DNA of 64,000 nucleotides from Pseudomonas sp. B21-028 (GCF_024749045.1 NZ_CP087184.1:2170001-2234000), one strand, 5' to 3'; positions 8,857 through 17,081 are shown, counted from the stretch's first letter. Numbers and translations are program-made. The notes: generated by a model from the letters alone, not told the origin.

Positions 8857-9878
8857 GCCGGCACCTCATCGACACTCAGCACCCGCAGCAGCGCCGGATC
8901 CCAGTCCAGGCCCACCGCCGTGCCTTCGCTCATCGGCGCGCTGCCGTCATTTCGGCGCACCACGCAGAGCTCACCCAGGCTGGTCGAGACGCCATATAAC
9001 CATTGGCTGCCGAGGAAGAAGCGGCTGGCGATCGTGCCTTGCAGGCGGCCCGCGCCAGCGGCGCACAGGTCGATCTTTTCCGGGCGCAGGCTCAGGGTCA
9101 GTTCGCCCTGGCCCGACTGACAGGCTTGAACGCCGCCCGCGCCGTCACGTTCGCCAGGCAGCAGGTTGGCCTTGCCAACGAAGCCGGAAATGAAGGTGGT
9201 GCGCGGGTGTTCGTAAAGGGTGTAGGGCGTATCGATCTGGGTGATGCGTCCGGCCTGCATCACCACGACGCGGTCGCTGATGGACAGCGCTTCGGACTGG
9301 TCGTGGGTGACCATCAACGTGGTGATGCCTACTTCCCGCTGGATGCGGCGGATTTCGAACTGCATCTCTTCGCGTAGGTTGGCGTCGAGGTTGGACAGCG
9401 GTTCGTCGAGCAACAGCACCGGCGGTTCGATCACCAGCGCCCGGGCCAGTGCCACGCGCTGACGCTGGCCGCCCGAGAGCTCTCGGGGATAGCGCTCGGC
9501 ATGCCGGTCCAGGCGCACCAGCTTCAGCACCCGGTCCACCCGTTGCTGGAGTTCGCTGCCCGCTACCTTGCGCATGCGCAGGCCGAAGGCGACGTTGTCC
9601 CGGACGGTCATGTGGGGGAACAACGCATAACTCTGGAACACGACGCCCAGGCCGCGGCTGGCGGGTTTGGCGTGGGTGATGTCGCGGCCATCCAGCAGGA
9701 TGTGTCCGCTGCTGACGTCGACGAAGCCGGCGATCATTTGCAGGGTGGTGGTCTTGCCGCAACCGGAAGGGCCCAGCAGCGAGACGAATTCGCCCTTTTC
9801 CACGGCGAGGTTGGTGGCCACCACGGCGTCGATGTCGCCGTAGCGTTTACTCAAGTTTTCAAGTTGCACGAAAGCCAT
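8853..9878 (-). CDS. ABC transporter ATP-binding protein (PotA/PotG type)
   Basis: A 341-residue ATPase. Walker A GPSGCGKTTT, Q-loop VVFQSYALFPHMTV, signature LSGGQRQRVALARAL, Walker B VLLLDEPLSNLD and the switch histidine in VTHDQSEA are all present, followed by a C-terminal TOBE-like domain. It powers the importer and is the first gene of the seven-gene operon running down to 3013. ATG at 9878 with GGTGGAG upstream was chosen; the longer open frame up to 10058 lacks family similarity. The 251-base divergent region to the iclR gene must hold the operon promoter. Confidence 0.92.
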   Translation of the reverse strand: MAFVQLENLSKRYGDIDAVVATNLAVEKGEFVSLLGPSGCGKTTTLQMIAGFVDVSSGHILLDGRDITHAKPASRGLGVVFQSYALFPHMTVRDNVAFGLRMRKVAGSELQQRVDRVLKLVRLDRHAERYPRELSGGQRQRVALARALVIEPPVLLLDEPLSNLDANLREEMQFEIRRIQREVGITTLMVTHDQSEALSISDRVVVMQAGRITQIDTPYTLYEHPRTTFISGFVGKANLLPGERDGAGGVQACQSGQGELTLSLRPEKIDLCAAGAGRLQGTIASRFFLGSQWLYGVSTSLGELCVVRRNDGSAPMSEGTAVGLDWDPALLRVLSVDEVPA

Positions 9879-10100
9879 GATTGCGCTCCACCTGAGATTG
9901 TTATGCGTCGCCGTGAGGCGCGCTTTTTTGTAAGGGCAGATACGAAGGGGTGACGCAGGACACTCGGTGCGTTGGCGCTCGATCTGGATCGGCTGCCGCT
10001 GTTGTTCGAATCGCCCCTGTATGGACTCAGAGTAGGACGAAGAATAGGATGGGCTCAATGGCCTATTTCACTGAGGCGATGACTATTTTCAGTTTCATTC

Positions 10101-10148
10101 GATCAGTGAATTGATGAGTAATGAATTGAATGATTAATTCCACTGATC
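10101..10148. promoter_or_regulatory. Inverted repeat at the iclR start, possible operator
   Basis: GATCAGTG at 10101-10108 and its exact complement CACTGATC at 10141-10148 flank an AT-rich centre, and AATT follows or precedes each arm, extending the symmetry. The right arm lies within the first codons of the IclR regulator gene. An autoregulatory or divergent operator for that regulator is the simplest reading; this is inference. Confidence 0.45.
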
Positions 10149-10966
10149 GGAATATTGAGAAAGGTGAAGTCGGCGTTGGCGCCGTTTCCAGATTGTTCGC
10201 GGTGTTGCGCAGCCTGGGAGACACCGCTGAAGGTGGGGAACGGGTAACGCAATTGGCCCAGCGCATCGGCCTGTCTCAGCCGACCACCCATCGCCTGCTA
10301 CGCAGCCTGATGGACGAGGGCATGGTCGAGCAGGATGGGCGCAGCAAACGCTATCGCCTGAGCCTGGATTTTTTCGCCCTGGCCGCTCGTGCCGGCAACA
10401 CCGGCAACCTGCGTGAACTGGCACGACCGGCCATGCTGCGGTTGTCGGCGTCCCTGGGGGACTCGTTGTTCCTGCTGGCGCGCAGCGGCTTCGATGCGAT
10501 CTGCCTGGATCGTAGTGAGGGGCCGTTCCCAATCCGCACCTTTACCGGTGATATCGGTGGCCGGGTGGCGCTGGGCGTGGGCCAAGGCAGCCTGGCGATC
10601 CTGGCATTCCTGCCCGAGGAGGAGCGCGACACGGTGATTCACTACAACTTGCCGCGGCTCAAGGATTTCCATCTGTACGACGAAGTCTTCCTGCGCTCGG
10701 AAGTGGAGAACGTGCGCAACCTGGGCTACGCCGGACGCAACACCGGCGTGTTGCAGGGGATGGCGGGGGTGGCGGTGCCGATCCTGGATCGCGGCGGCCG
10801 TGCCGTGGCGGCCTTGAGCGTGGCGACCATCAGCGACCGCCTGGGCCCGGATCGCCTGCCGACGGTGGTGGAGATGCTCAAGCGCGAGGCGGCCTTGATC
10901 GGCCCACGGATCAACCCGTTCGACCCACTGCTGCGTCGGCCTTCGCAGGTGTTTGGGCAGGGGTGA
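10130..10966 (+). CDS. IclR-family transcriptional regulator
   Basis: A 278-residue regulator. Residues about 17-75 form the winged helix (VSRLFAVLRSL, then the recognition helix LSQPTTHRLLRSLMDEGMVEQ), and the rest is the IclR effector-binding GAF-like domain (GYAGRNTGVLQGMAGVAVPILDRGG). IclR proteins usually bind a pathway metabolite and control the adjacent catabolic operon, here the divergent importer/dehydrogenase operon. The only sensible start is the ATG at 10130, which has a weak ribosome site and lies under the inverted repeat at 10101-10148. Confidence 0.9.
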   Translation: MINSTDRNIEKGEVGVGAVSRLFAVLRSLGDTAEGGERVTQLAQRIGLSQPTTHRLLRSLMDEGMVEQDGRSKRYRLSLDFFALAARAGNTGNLRELARPAMLRLSASLGDSLFLLARSGFDAICLDRSEGPFPIRTFTGDIGGRVALGVGQGSLAILAFLPEEERDTVIHYNLPRLKDFHLYDEVFLRSEVENVRNLGYAGRNTGVLQGMAGVAVPILDRGGRAVAALSVATISDRLGPDRLPTVVEMLKREAALIGPRINPFDPLLRRPSQVFGQG

Positions 10967-10979
10967 AGTTCCGAGTCCT

Positions 10980-11145
10980 TTGTGGGAGCGAGCCTGCTCG
11001 CGATAGCGGTGGATCAGTCGACACCTCGCTGACTGACCTACCGCCATCGCGAGCAGGCTCGCTCCCACAGGTACGGCGTCGGACACCGATGCTGCGGCCA
11101 TCCGCAGCTCCAGTGTGGGAGCGGGCTTGCTCGCGAAGACGGCGG
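10980..11145. repeat. REP cluster (doublet plus single)
   Basis: Three REP palindromes of the TGTGGGAGCGAGC family: a forward copy near 10981, an inverted copy near 11048 and a forward copy near 11115, forming a REPIN-like doublet plus one. They occupy the gap between the convergent iclR and anti-sigma genes, where they can also terminate transcription. Confidence 0.9.
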
Positions 11146-11151
11146 TGGGGG

Positions 11152-11904
11152 TCAGAAATCCAGGGTCTGCTTGAGCCTTTGGGCGGCCGGTATGTCGCTG
11201 GGGATCACCATTGCATAGTTGTACCCCGGCCCGGACCAGTATTCGGCCTGCAATTCGCCGTCGCGCCGGCTGCCACGGGGCAGCAGGAAATTCCTGGGCC
11301 CCGGTGGGCGCACGTAGAAGCTGATCTTCTGACCGCTTTCGTCCTGGTAGACGATCATCGCCGCCGCGCCTTGCTCGGTGCTGAGCAAGCGGCCGCTGAC
11401 CGGCCTGAAGCCGGCGCCGGAAAGATCCGGCAGGCGATTGGCGTGGCTGAAGTAACGGTCGAGCCAGCCCTGCATGCTGCTTTCGTCACCGCTCTGGTAA
11501 TCGGCCGGCAGGATGCCTTGCTGGGCAAACAGCCGATAGGCCTGCAGCGCATCAGCCATGGGTTGGGCGGCACTGAGGAGGGTCATTTGACGGGCCTGCC
11601 AGCCACCGAGGCCCCCCACGCTGACGGCCAGCAACAGCATCGCGGCGCTGGCCAGGTGTCGGCGTGAGCGATGTTTGAGCCGTTGGCGGATCAAGGCCGG
11701 GTCGAGCGCCGGGTTGGCCGGTTGTTGCAAGGCACCACTCAGGGCGGTGCGCAGGCGCAACGCGTCCTGTTGCCAGGCCCGGACCCGGGCAGCGACGTCG
11801 GGGTGGCTGCCGAGGTAGGTGTCCATCAGGTGCTGGTCGGCCTCGCTCAATTGGCGGTCAACGTAGGCGTGCAGGTCGCGGTCGCTGGGGGGCATGCTGA
11901 TCAT
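11152..11904 (-). CDS. Anti-sigma factor (membrane-anchored)
   Basis: A 250-residue protein. The N-terminal region (DRDLHAYVDRQLSEADQHLMDTYL) resembles the zinc-less anti-sigma domain, followed by one membrane helix at about 79-98 (ASAAMLLLAVSVGGLGGW) and a periplasmic part of about 150 residues. It should hold the ECF sigma factor encoded directly upstream until a stress signal is sensed. Its ATG overlaps the sigma gene's stop (ATGATC), the usual coupling for such pairs. Confidence 0.88.
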   Translation of the reverse strand: MISMPPSDRDLHAYVDRQLSEADQHLMDTYLGSHPDVAARVRAWQQDALRLRTALSGALQQPANPALDPALIRQRLKHRSRRHLASAAMLLLAVSVGGLGGWQARQMTLLSAAQPMADALQAYRLFAQQGILPADYQSGDESSMQGWLDRYFSHANRLPDLSGAGFRPVSGRLLSTEQGAAAMIVYQDESGQKISFYVRPPGPRNFLLPRGSRRDGELQAEYWSGPGYNYAMVIPSDIPAAQRLKQTLDF

Positions 11905-12407
11905 TTGAGTATCCGCAGGGTAGGGCGGGTGATTTCGCCTTCGCTGAGTTGGCGCAAGGCCTGGCGGGCACGGGACAGCCGTGACATCACGGTGCCGGTC
12001 GGCACGCCGAGGATGTCGGCGACTTGCTGGTAGCTCAAGCCTTCCACCGACACCCACAGCAACAGCGCTCGCTGCTCGGTGGTGAGTTGGTCGAAGGCCT
12101 GCAGGGACGACTGGGCGATCACGCTGCGCTCGGCCGAGGGGTGCGTCTCGTCGCGGCCGGTGAAAAACTCCAGCATGCGGGCGTAGCGTCGGGAACGGCG
12201 GTGAGCATCGAGAAATTGCCGGTACAGGATGGAAAACAGCCAGGCCCTCAGATCGCCGTCCGGACGCTTGTCGTCCCATTTTGACAAGGCCCGCTCCAGG
12301 CACGTCTGCACCAGGTCGTCGGCATTGCTGGGGTTGCGCGTCAGCGACACGGCAAACCGCCGTAGTCGGGGGATGAGCATGCGCAACTGTTCGTCGAGTT
12401 CGTTCAT
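11901..12407 (-). CDS. ECF-family RNA polymerase sigma factor
   Basis: A 168-residue sigma factor with region 2 (NADDLVQTCLERALSKWD, then LRAWLFSILYRQFLDAHRR) and region 4 (LSYQQVADILGVPTGTVMSRLSRARQALR). ECF sigma factors direct RNA polymerase to a small stress regulon. ATG at 12407 gives the normal length; the open frame continues upstream without homology. It is divergent from a catalase-like peroxidase and a cytochrome b561, which are the likely regulon, so the cue is probably oxidative stress. Confidence 0.92.
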   Translation of the reverse strand: MNELDEQLRMLIPRLRRFAVSLTRNPSNADDLVQTCLERALSKWDDKRPDGDLRAWLFSILYRQFLDAHRRSRRYARMLEFFTGRDETHPSAERSVIAQSSLQAFDQLTTEQRALLLWVSVEGLSYQQVADILGVPTGTVMSRLSRARQALRQLSEGEITRPTLRILK

Positions 12408-12574
12408 GGGCCTTTGGCGTCCGGTGAGCCGTCGCTGAGTGAGACTGGAAAGACGATCCCCGAACGAGATTATTCCAGCGTAGGAAAAATAAATACGAAG
12501 CTTGGGAATAAAACCTTCAGGCCTTCGTCTGACGGGTCCTTTCCTCAAATGGCCTTGAGCCTTGGAGCTTCGTC

Positions 12575-13669
12575 ATGGTTGATCCTTCCTCTTCACCTGG
12601 CCCCGCATCGGGTCGGCCGCCGTTGAGTGCCGTCAGCCTGACGCTGCGCCTGGGTGGCATTGCAATCATTGTTGCCGCACTGGCGGGGGCATTTGCCTAC
12701 GTCAATGGCACCCTTGACCCACAGCGCCTGACGCCCAAAGCGCTGGTCAATGTGCTGGAAAAGAACAATGGGATTCATCCGGGCTTCCGGCGCAATCACT
12801 CGAAGGGCGTTTGTGTCGCCGGTTATTTCGAGAGCAGCGGCGAGGCGCGAGCCTATTCCAGCGCCCAGGTGTTCATGGACGCACGAACGCCGGTCGTCGG
12901 GCGTTTCGCCTTGCCCAGCGGTAACCCGTACGCGCCGGACGGCAGCGTACCGATCCGCAGCCTGGCGCTGCGCTTCACCCAGGCCAACGGCCAGCAGTGG
13001 CGTACCGGCATGAACAGCATGCCGGTGTTCCCGGTGGGCACGCCTGAGGCGTTTTACCAGTTCCAGCAGGCCCAGTCACCGGACCCCGCCACGGGGAAAC
13101 CGAACCCGACGGCGGTGCCAGCGTTCTTTGCCGCTCACCCGGAGGCTGTGCCGTTCCTGCAATGGATCAAGACCGCCAAGCCGTCGGCCAGTTATGCCAC
13201 TGAAACCTACAACGGCATCAATGCGTTTTACCTGGTCAACCCGGCCGGGCAACGTCAGGCGGTGCGCTGGGGCGTGGTTCCGCTGACCGCGGACGCGGCG
13301 GATGCGCCACCCGCCCAGGGCGCTGATTACCTGGAGCAGGACCTGACCAAGCGTCTCGCCGCCGGACCGTTGCGCTGGCGGTTGAACATCACCCTGGCCA
13401 ATCCTGGCGATCCGGTGAATGACGCCAGCAAGCCCTGGCCCACCGATCGCAAGGTGCTCAACGCCGGCACGCTGGTGCTGGAGAGTACCCAGGCGCAGGA
13501 CAACGGCGAATGCCGTGACATCAACTATGACCCGCTGATCCTGCCCAGTGGTATCGAAGGTTCCGAAGACCCGCTGCTGGCCGCGCGCTCCGCCGCGTAT
13601 GCCAGTTCCTATCTGCGGCGTACCAGCGAAGTGAGCCAGTTGCCCGCCACCCAGGAGTCCCGCCCATGA
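12575..13669 (+). CDS. Catalase-family peroxidase, membrane-anchored (SrpA-like)
   Basis: A 364-residue protein of the catalase-related peroxidase family: short cytoplasmic tail, signal-anchor helix at about 25-43, then the heme fold, with the distal histidine in RRNHSKGVCVAGYFES (H75) and PVVGRFALPSGNPY as in mono-functional catalases. It is shorter than true catalases and would act on peroxides in the periplasm. GGAG eight bases before the ATG supports the start. The downstream cytochrome b561 gene overlaps by four bases; the pair lies opposite an ECF sigma/anti-sigma operon, an arrangement repeated in many pseudomonads. Confidence 0.9.
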   Translation: MVDPSSSPGPASGRPPLSAVSLTLRLGGIAIIVAALAGAFAYVNGTLDPQRLTPKALVNVLEKNNGIHPGFRRNHSKGVCVAGYFESSGEARAYSSAQVFMDARTPVVGRFALPSGNPYAPDGSVPIRSLALRFTQANGQQWRTGMNSMPVFPVGTPEAFYQFQQAQSPDPATGKPNPTAVPAFFAAHPEAVPFLQWIKTAKPSASYATETYNGINAFYLVNPAGQRQAVRWGVVPLTADAADAPPAQGADYLEQDLTKRLAAGPLRWRLNITLANPGDPVNDASKPWPTDRKVLNAGTLVLESTQAQDNGECRDINYDPLILPSGIEGSEDPLLAARSAAYASSYLRRTSEVSQLPATQESRP

Positions 13670-14208
13670 GCACCCCCCGTCACTTCGCACCCCTGGCCCG
13701 GCTGCTGCATTGGCTGATGGCATTGATGGTCATCGCCATGCTGTTCATTGGCGCGGGCATGGTGGCCTCGGTGTCCGAGCGTCATGAGTGGCTGCTCCAG
13801 TTGCACAAGCCCCTGGGCATCGCGATTCTGTTGCTGGTGATCGTGCGCCTGGCGGTGCGCTTTACCACGCGCCCACCGGCATTGCCGAAGGATCTGCCGG
13901 GCTGGCAGGTACTGGCGGCGAAGGCCTCTCATGTCCTGCTGTACGCCTTGATGTTGATCTTGCCACTGTTGGGTTGGGGCATGATTTCTGCGGCGGGGGA
14001 CCCGGTGATGCTCAGCAGCTCGCTGCAACTGCCCTCGATCCTGCCGGCGAATGCCCAGGCTTTCGCGTTAATGCGCAAGGCCCACGGGTACTTGGCCTAC
14101 CTGCTGTTCCTGACGGTGCTGGTGCATCTGGCGGCGGCACTGTTTCACGGCTGGGTGCGGCGGGATGAGGTGCTGGACAGCATGTTGCGCGGGCGCGATC
14201 GAGCTTGA
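13666..14208 (+). CDS. Cytochrome b561 family protein
   Basis: A 180-residue protein with four membrane helices and histidines at H15, H47, H140 and H154 placed to bind two b hemes. It probably feeds quinol electrons to the periplasmic peroxidase encoded before it; the ATG overlaps the peroxidase stop (ATGA). Family assignment is clear; the electron partner is inferred from coupling. Confidence 0.88.
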   Translation: MSTPRHFAPLARLLHWLMALMVIAMLFIGAGMVASVSERHEWLLQLHKPLGIAILLLVIVRLAVRFTTRPPALPKDLPGWQVLAAKASHVLLYALMLILPLLGWGMISAAGDPVMLSSSLQLPSILPANAQAFALMRKAHGYLAYLLFLTVLVHLAAALFHGWVRRDEVLDSMLRGRDRA

Positions 14209-14217
14209 GTCCTCGAT

Positions 14218-14285
14218 AGGGCACAGAGGGGTGCTTCGCACCCCAGCGGGGCGGTGCGACGTTTCGCTGAATACCCTCGCCACAG
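14218..14285. repeat. Partial second-family repeat (GTGCTTCGCACCCCAGCGGGG)
   Basis: A short hairpin GGGGTGC-TTC-GCACCCC plus CAGCGGGGCGGTGCGACGTTTCGCT and CCTCGCCACAG. The same words recur in the larger element at 62.2 kb, so this is a degenerate copy placed between convergent genes, where it can act as a terminator. Confidence 0.6.
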
Positions 14286-14304
14286 TTGAACGGGTCAGAC
14301 GGTG

Positions 14305-15456
14305 TCAGCGCAACTCATCGACCATATCCGCCACCGTGCTCAGCACATCCTTGCCCAGTTGCATCGAGCGCTTGCCCGACCAGCCGGTCTGCGGGTTGGG
14401 GTGGTCGTCGTGGTCCTTGAAGGGCATTTCCAGGGTAAGGGAGAGGCAGTCGTATTTCTGGCCGACCGCGTTGCAGGCCAAGGTCATGTTCGCCTGGCCC
14501 GGTTCATCGCGGGTGTAGCCATGCGTGGTCTGGAAGTCCTTGGTCTGGTGCTTGAGGTGGCTGCGAAAGCGCTCTTCGAGCTTGGCAAGGCGTGGCGTGT
14601 AGCCGGGATTGCCTTCGCAACCCGCGGTGAAGACGTGGGGAATTTCCTCGTCACCATGAACATCGAGGAAGAGATCGACGCCATATTTTTCCATTTGCTG
14701 CTGTACGAAGAATACCTCGGGGCTGATCTCCGGGCTGGCGTCCTGCCAGGCGCGGTTGAGGTCCTGGCCCATGGCGTTGGTACGCAGATGTCCATGGAAC
14801 GCGCCGTCCGGGTTCATGTTCGGCACCAGATAGAGATCGGCCTTGGTCAGCAACCGATTCAATTGGCCGTCGTCCTGATCCTGCAGGCGTTCGATCACGC
14901 CTTCCATGAACCACTCGGCCATGTGCTCGCCGGGATGCTGCTGGGCGATGATCCAGACCTTGCGCCGGCCTTCGGCACCGCTGCCCTTGCGCAGCAACTG
15001 GATATCACGTCCCTCGACGCTTTTACCGGTGGCCAGCAGCTCGGTTCCGGCCTTGTGCTGCGCCTGTTCGATCAGCCAGTCATGGCGTCCGCGGCTGTAG
15101 GGCTCAAAATAGGCAAACCAGGCGTGGGGCTGTTCGGCTTCAAGGTAAAAACGCAGGGAGTCGCCTTCGAACTGAGTGGGGACACGGAACCAGTTGACGT
15201 GATCGTAGGAGGCAACGGCCTGATAACCCGGCCACCCTTTGCTGTAGGTCGATTGACTGGCGTTGAGCAGGCGGAAGGAATATTCATGGCCCACATGCAG
15301 ACCGCTGGCCTTGAAGTGGAACCACTGGAAGTGGGCGCTGCGGGTGTCGGGGCGGATTTTCAGCAGTGATTGCAACGGGTTGCTGATGTCCACGACCTGG
15401 ATATTGCCGCTGTCGAAATTGGCGCTGATATCAAAAGACAATTTAGCCACGGTCAC
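14305..15456 (-). CDS. M14-family cytosolic-type zinc carboxypeptidase
   Basis: A 383-residue enzyme with an N-terminal beta domain (1-125) typical of the AGBL/M14D subgroup, then the carboxypeptidase fold. Zinc ligands are H174 and E177 in QQHPGEHMAEW and H267 in LFLDVHGDEE; the catalytic glutamate is E343 in LSLTLEMPFKDHDD. No signal peptide, so cytoplasmic. Eukaryotic relatives trim tubulin tails; the bacterial substrate is unknown, possibly peptidoglycan peptides or protein tails. Monocistronic. Confidence 0.9.
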   Translation of the reverse strand: MTVAKLSFDISANFDSGNIQVVDISNPLQSLLKIRPDTRSAHFQWFHFKASGLHVGHEYSFRLLNASQSTYSKGWPGYQAVASYDHVNWFRVPTQFEGDSLRFYLEAEQPHAWFAYFEPYSRGRHDWLIEQAQHKAGTELLATGKSVEGRDIQLLRKGSGAEGRRKVWIIAQQHPGEHMAEWFMEGVIERLQDQDDGQLNRLLTKADLYLVPNMNPDGAFHGHLRTNAMGQDLNRAWQDASPEISPEVFFVQQQMEKYGVDLFLDVHGDEEIPHVFTAGCEGNPGYTPRLAKLEERFRSHLKHQTKDFQTTHGYTRDEPGQANMTLACNAVGQKYDCLSLTLEMPFKDHDDHPNPQTGWSGKRSMQLGKDVLSTVADMVDELR

Positions 15457-15717
15457 GATTCCTTTGAGAGGATTTCCATGGCCGTTACTTTACACGCAAG
15501 AAAGGGCGGATCGGGACGATTTGCATCACAAAAACTGGGGGCGTCCTCCCTGGACGCAGAAGCAGCTTAGAGAGTCCGCAGCTGATTCTCAAGTGCTCGC
15601 TGTCGATAGTTTCTGCCTGTATGGCGGGTTGTGGAAAATGGAAAATCATCGCCGTCATCGAATCGGCAACCCCGTCAGGAAATTCATCGACCTGGCGCCA
15701 TGAACCGAAAAATCGGC

Positions 15718-15830
15718 AAAAAAAGACCCGGCAAGGAGCCGGGTCAAAAACCGTGATTAGCCTGATGAGGAGATACTCCAGAAGTCCGACCTAAGGCCTT
15801 CTGGACTATCGACCGATCTCGCGATCAGTT
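15718..15830 (-). ncRNA. prrF: PrrF-type iron-responsive small RNA
   Basis: Read on the minus strand the region starts AACTGATCGCGAGATCGGTC, contains the highly conserved target-pairing core CTCCTCATCAGGCTAATCAC (15755-15774) and ends with TTTTTGACCCGGC-loop-GCCGGGTC and a run of T, a rho-independent terminator (15718-15745). This is the layout of Pseudomonas PrrF1/PrrF2, the RyhB-like sRNAs that shut down synthesis of iron-using proteins during iron starvation. Length about 113 bases fits. Only one copy is here; the tandem arrangement is special to P. aeruginosa. It lies between the M14 peptidase and a DUF3077 gene. Confidence 0.93.
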
Positions 15831-15836
15831 GATGCA

Positions 15837-15864
15837 ATAATAATCATTATCATTTGCAAGTCAA
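15837..15864 (-). promoter_or_regulatory. prrF promoter overlapped by a Fur box
   Basis: Upstream of the sRNA: -35 TTGACT (15859-15864), a 16-base spacer, -10 TATTAT (15837-15842), and the first base A at 15830 seven bases on. The spacer and -10 contain TGATAATGATTATTA (15838-15852), one mismatch from the 7-1-7 Fur consensus TGATAATNATTATCA. Fur with iron would therefore block the promoter directly. Confidence 0.9.
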
Positions 15865-15940
15865 ATGTTTTTATTGCAACCATTGGAAAATTATTTCCTG
15901 ACTTCCGTATCCGCGGAGCCATTCCCGTTGACTACGCTGT

Positions 15941-16279
15941 TTAACGAGTGGGGTAGCCGTCCAGGGACCGGTCCAGCATGACTTTGGCCAGATCAATCAT
16001 GTGCACCACCGAAAATGCCAGGTCACGGCTCGAACCCTGTAACCGGTTGGCGGACTCGTGAGCGGTCGCTGCCGCGCAGCGCAGCAGGTCGCACGCGTGC
16101 ACGAGGGCTTCTTCGCCGTTGATATTGCGGTTCACGTCAAAGAAGCGGTGTTCCTGTTCATCCGACACACCCGGTTTCAAGTAATAGTCCAGGGCCCGTT
16201 GGGCGGCCGGGCAATCCTGGAGCGAGGGGAACGGGGTGTGGGAAGGGCTGCTGGGCTCGTCTTTGTTGAAAGTATCCAT
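15941..16279 (-). CDS. DUF3077 family small protein
   Basis: A 112-residue soluble protein, proline-rich and disordered for the first 20 residues, then helical (CPAAQRALDYYLKP, EEALVHACDLLRCAAATAHESANRL, RDLAFSVVHMIDLAKVMLDRSL). This matches the Pseudomonas-specific DUF3077 family, whose role is unknown. It is divergent from an S24-type regulator across 128 bases and ends just above the prrF promoter. Confidence 0.8.
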   Translation of the reverse strand: MDTFNKDEPSSPSHTPFPSLQDCPAAQRALDYYLKPGVSDEQEHRFFDVNRNINGEEALVHACDLLRCAAATAHESANRLQGSSRDLAFSVVHMIDLAKVMLDRSLDGYPTR

Positions 16280-16336
16280 GGTGTCGAGGTTCTCCGTAGT
16301 GGGCTGAAATCCTCAATCCAGAATAGTACGCATCGT

Positions 16337-16366
16337 AATTGTGACGACAATTTAAATACTACAATA
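16337..16366 (+). promoter_or_regulatory. Probable promoter and operator of the S24-type regulator
   Basis: A -10-like TACAAT lies at 16360-16365. The segment TTGTGACGACAA (16339-16350) is a short inverted repeat (TTGT-N4-ACAA) in the -35 region, a reasonable self-operator for a helix-turn-helix repressor. Spacing to a good -35 is not ideal, so this is tentative. Confidence 0.35.
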
Positions 16367-16407
16367 TGTGTTTTGATGGTCGGAGTCATCCACGTATCGT
16401 GCCGCTC

Positions 16408-17055
16408 ATGGATAAATGGATAGAGTTGGTCAAGGCCAAAATGAAGGAACTGCGCGTCACGCAAGTGGTGCTCGCAGAGCGTCTGGGCATGTCACAGGGC
16501 GGCGTCGGCCATTGGCTGACCAAGCGCCGGGAGCCCAGTGTCGAAGACATGAACCGGGTCCTGCAGGCGTTGGGGATGGAGTTCCTTGAAGTGGCGATGG
16601 TGATCCGCGAGCCGGATACCTCGACCGAAGAGGGCATGACCCTGGCGCAGAAGTACAACCCCTACTTTCGCTACCCGGTGAGTGACTGGCACGACATTGG
16701 CGAAATCCGCGAAGTCGATCCCGAGCGCTACAGCCAGGCGCATTATGAGTTGACGGATTACCACGCCCTAGGCGATGCGTTCTGGCTGGTGGTGATGGGC
16801 GATGCGATGACCGCGCCGACCGGATTGAGCATTCCCGAGGGCATGTCGATCCTGGTGGACCCGGCCATCGAAGCCGTGCCCGGTAAGCTGGTGGTCGCGC
16901 AGTTGCCGGGTAGCAGCGACGCAACCTTTCGCAAATTGATCGAAGAGAGCGGGCAGCAATACCTGATTCCGCTCAATCCGACTTACCCGAAGACCCTGTA
17001 CACCGAGCAATGCCGCATCATCGGTGTGGTCGTGCAGGCGACTATCAGGTTCTAA
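16408..17055 (+). CDS. XRE/S24-type repressor without the catalytic serine
   Basis: A 215-residue CI/LexA-like regulator: helix-turn-helix at 15-45 (VTQVVLAERLGMSQGGVGHWLTKRR) and a C-terminal S24 domain. At the place where self-cleaving repressors have GDSM the protein reads VVMGDAMTAPTG, so residue 133 is alanine; the partner lysine (K176 in ATFRKLIEE) is kept. Autocleavage should therefore be lost, leaving dimerisation and DNA binding. It may be an effector-sensing or constitutive repressor; no phage genes are nearby. ATG at 16408 fits the -10 at 16360-16365; an upstream ATG at 16366 would start inside the promoter. Confidence 0.85.
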   Translation: MDKWIELVKAKMKELRVTQVVLAERLGMSQGGVGHWLTKRREPSVEDMNRVLQALGMEFLEVAMVIREPDTSTEEGMTLAQKYNPYFRYPVSDWHDIGEIREVDPERYSQAHYELTDYHALGDAFWLVVMGDAMTAPTGLSIPEGMSILVDPAIEAVPGKLVVAQLPGSSDATFRKLIEESGQQYLIPLNPTYPKTLYTEQCRIIGVVVQATIRF

Positions 17056-17059
17056 CCGG

Positions 17060-17081
17060 ATCGGCCCTTGGACGGGCCGAT
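17060..17081. terminator. Hairpin between convergent regulator and liuD genes
   Basis: ATCGGCCC (17060-17067) and GGGCCGAT (17074-17081) form an eight-pair stem with a six-base loop directly after the regulator's stop codon. The T run is poor, so termination strength is uncertain. Confidence 0.55.
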
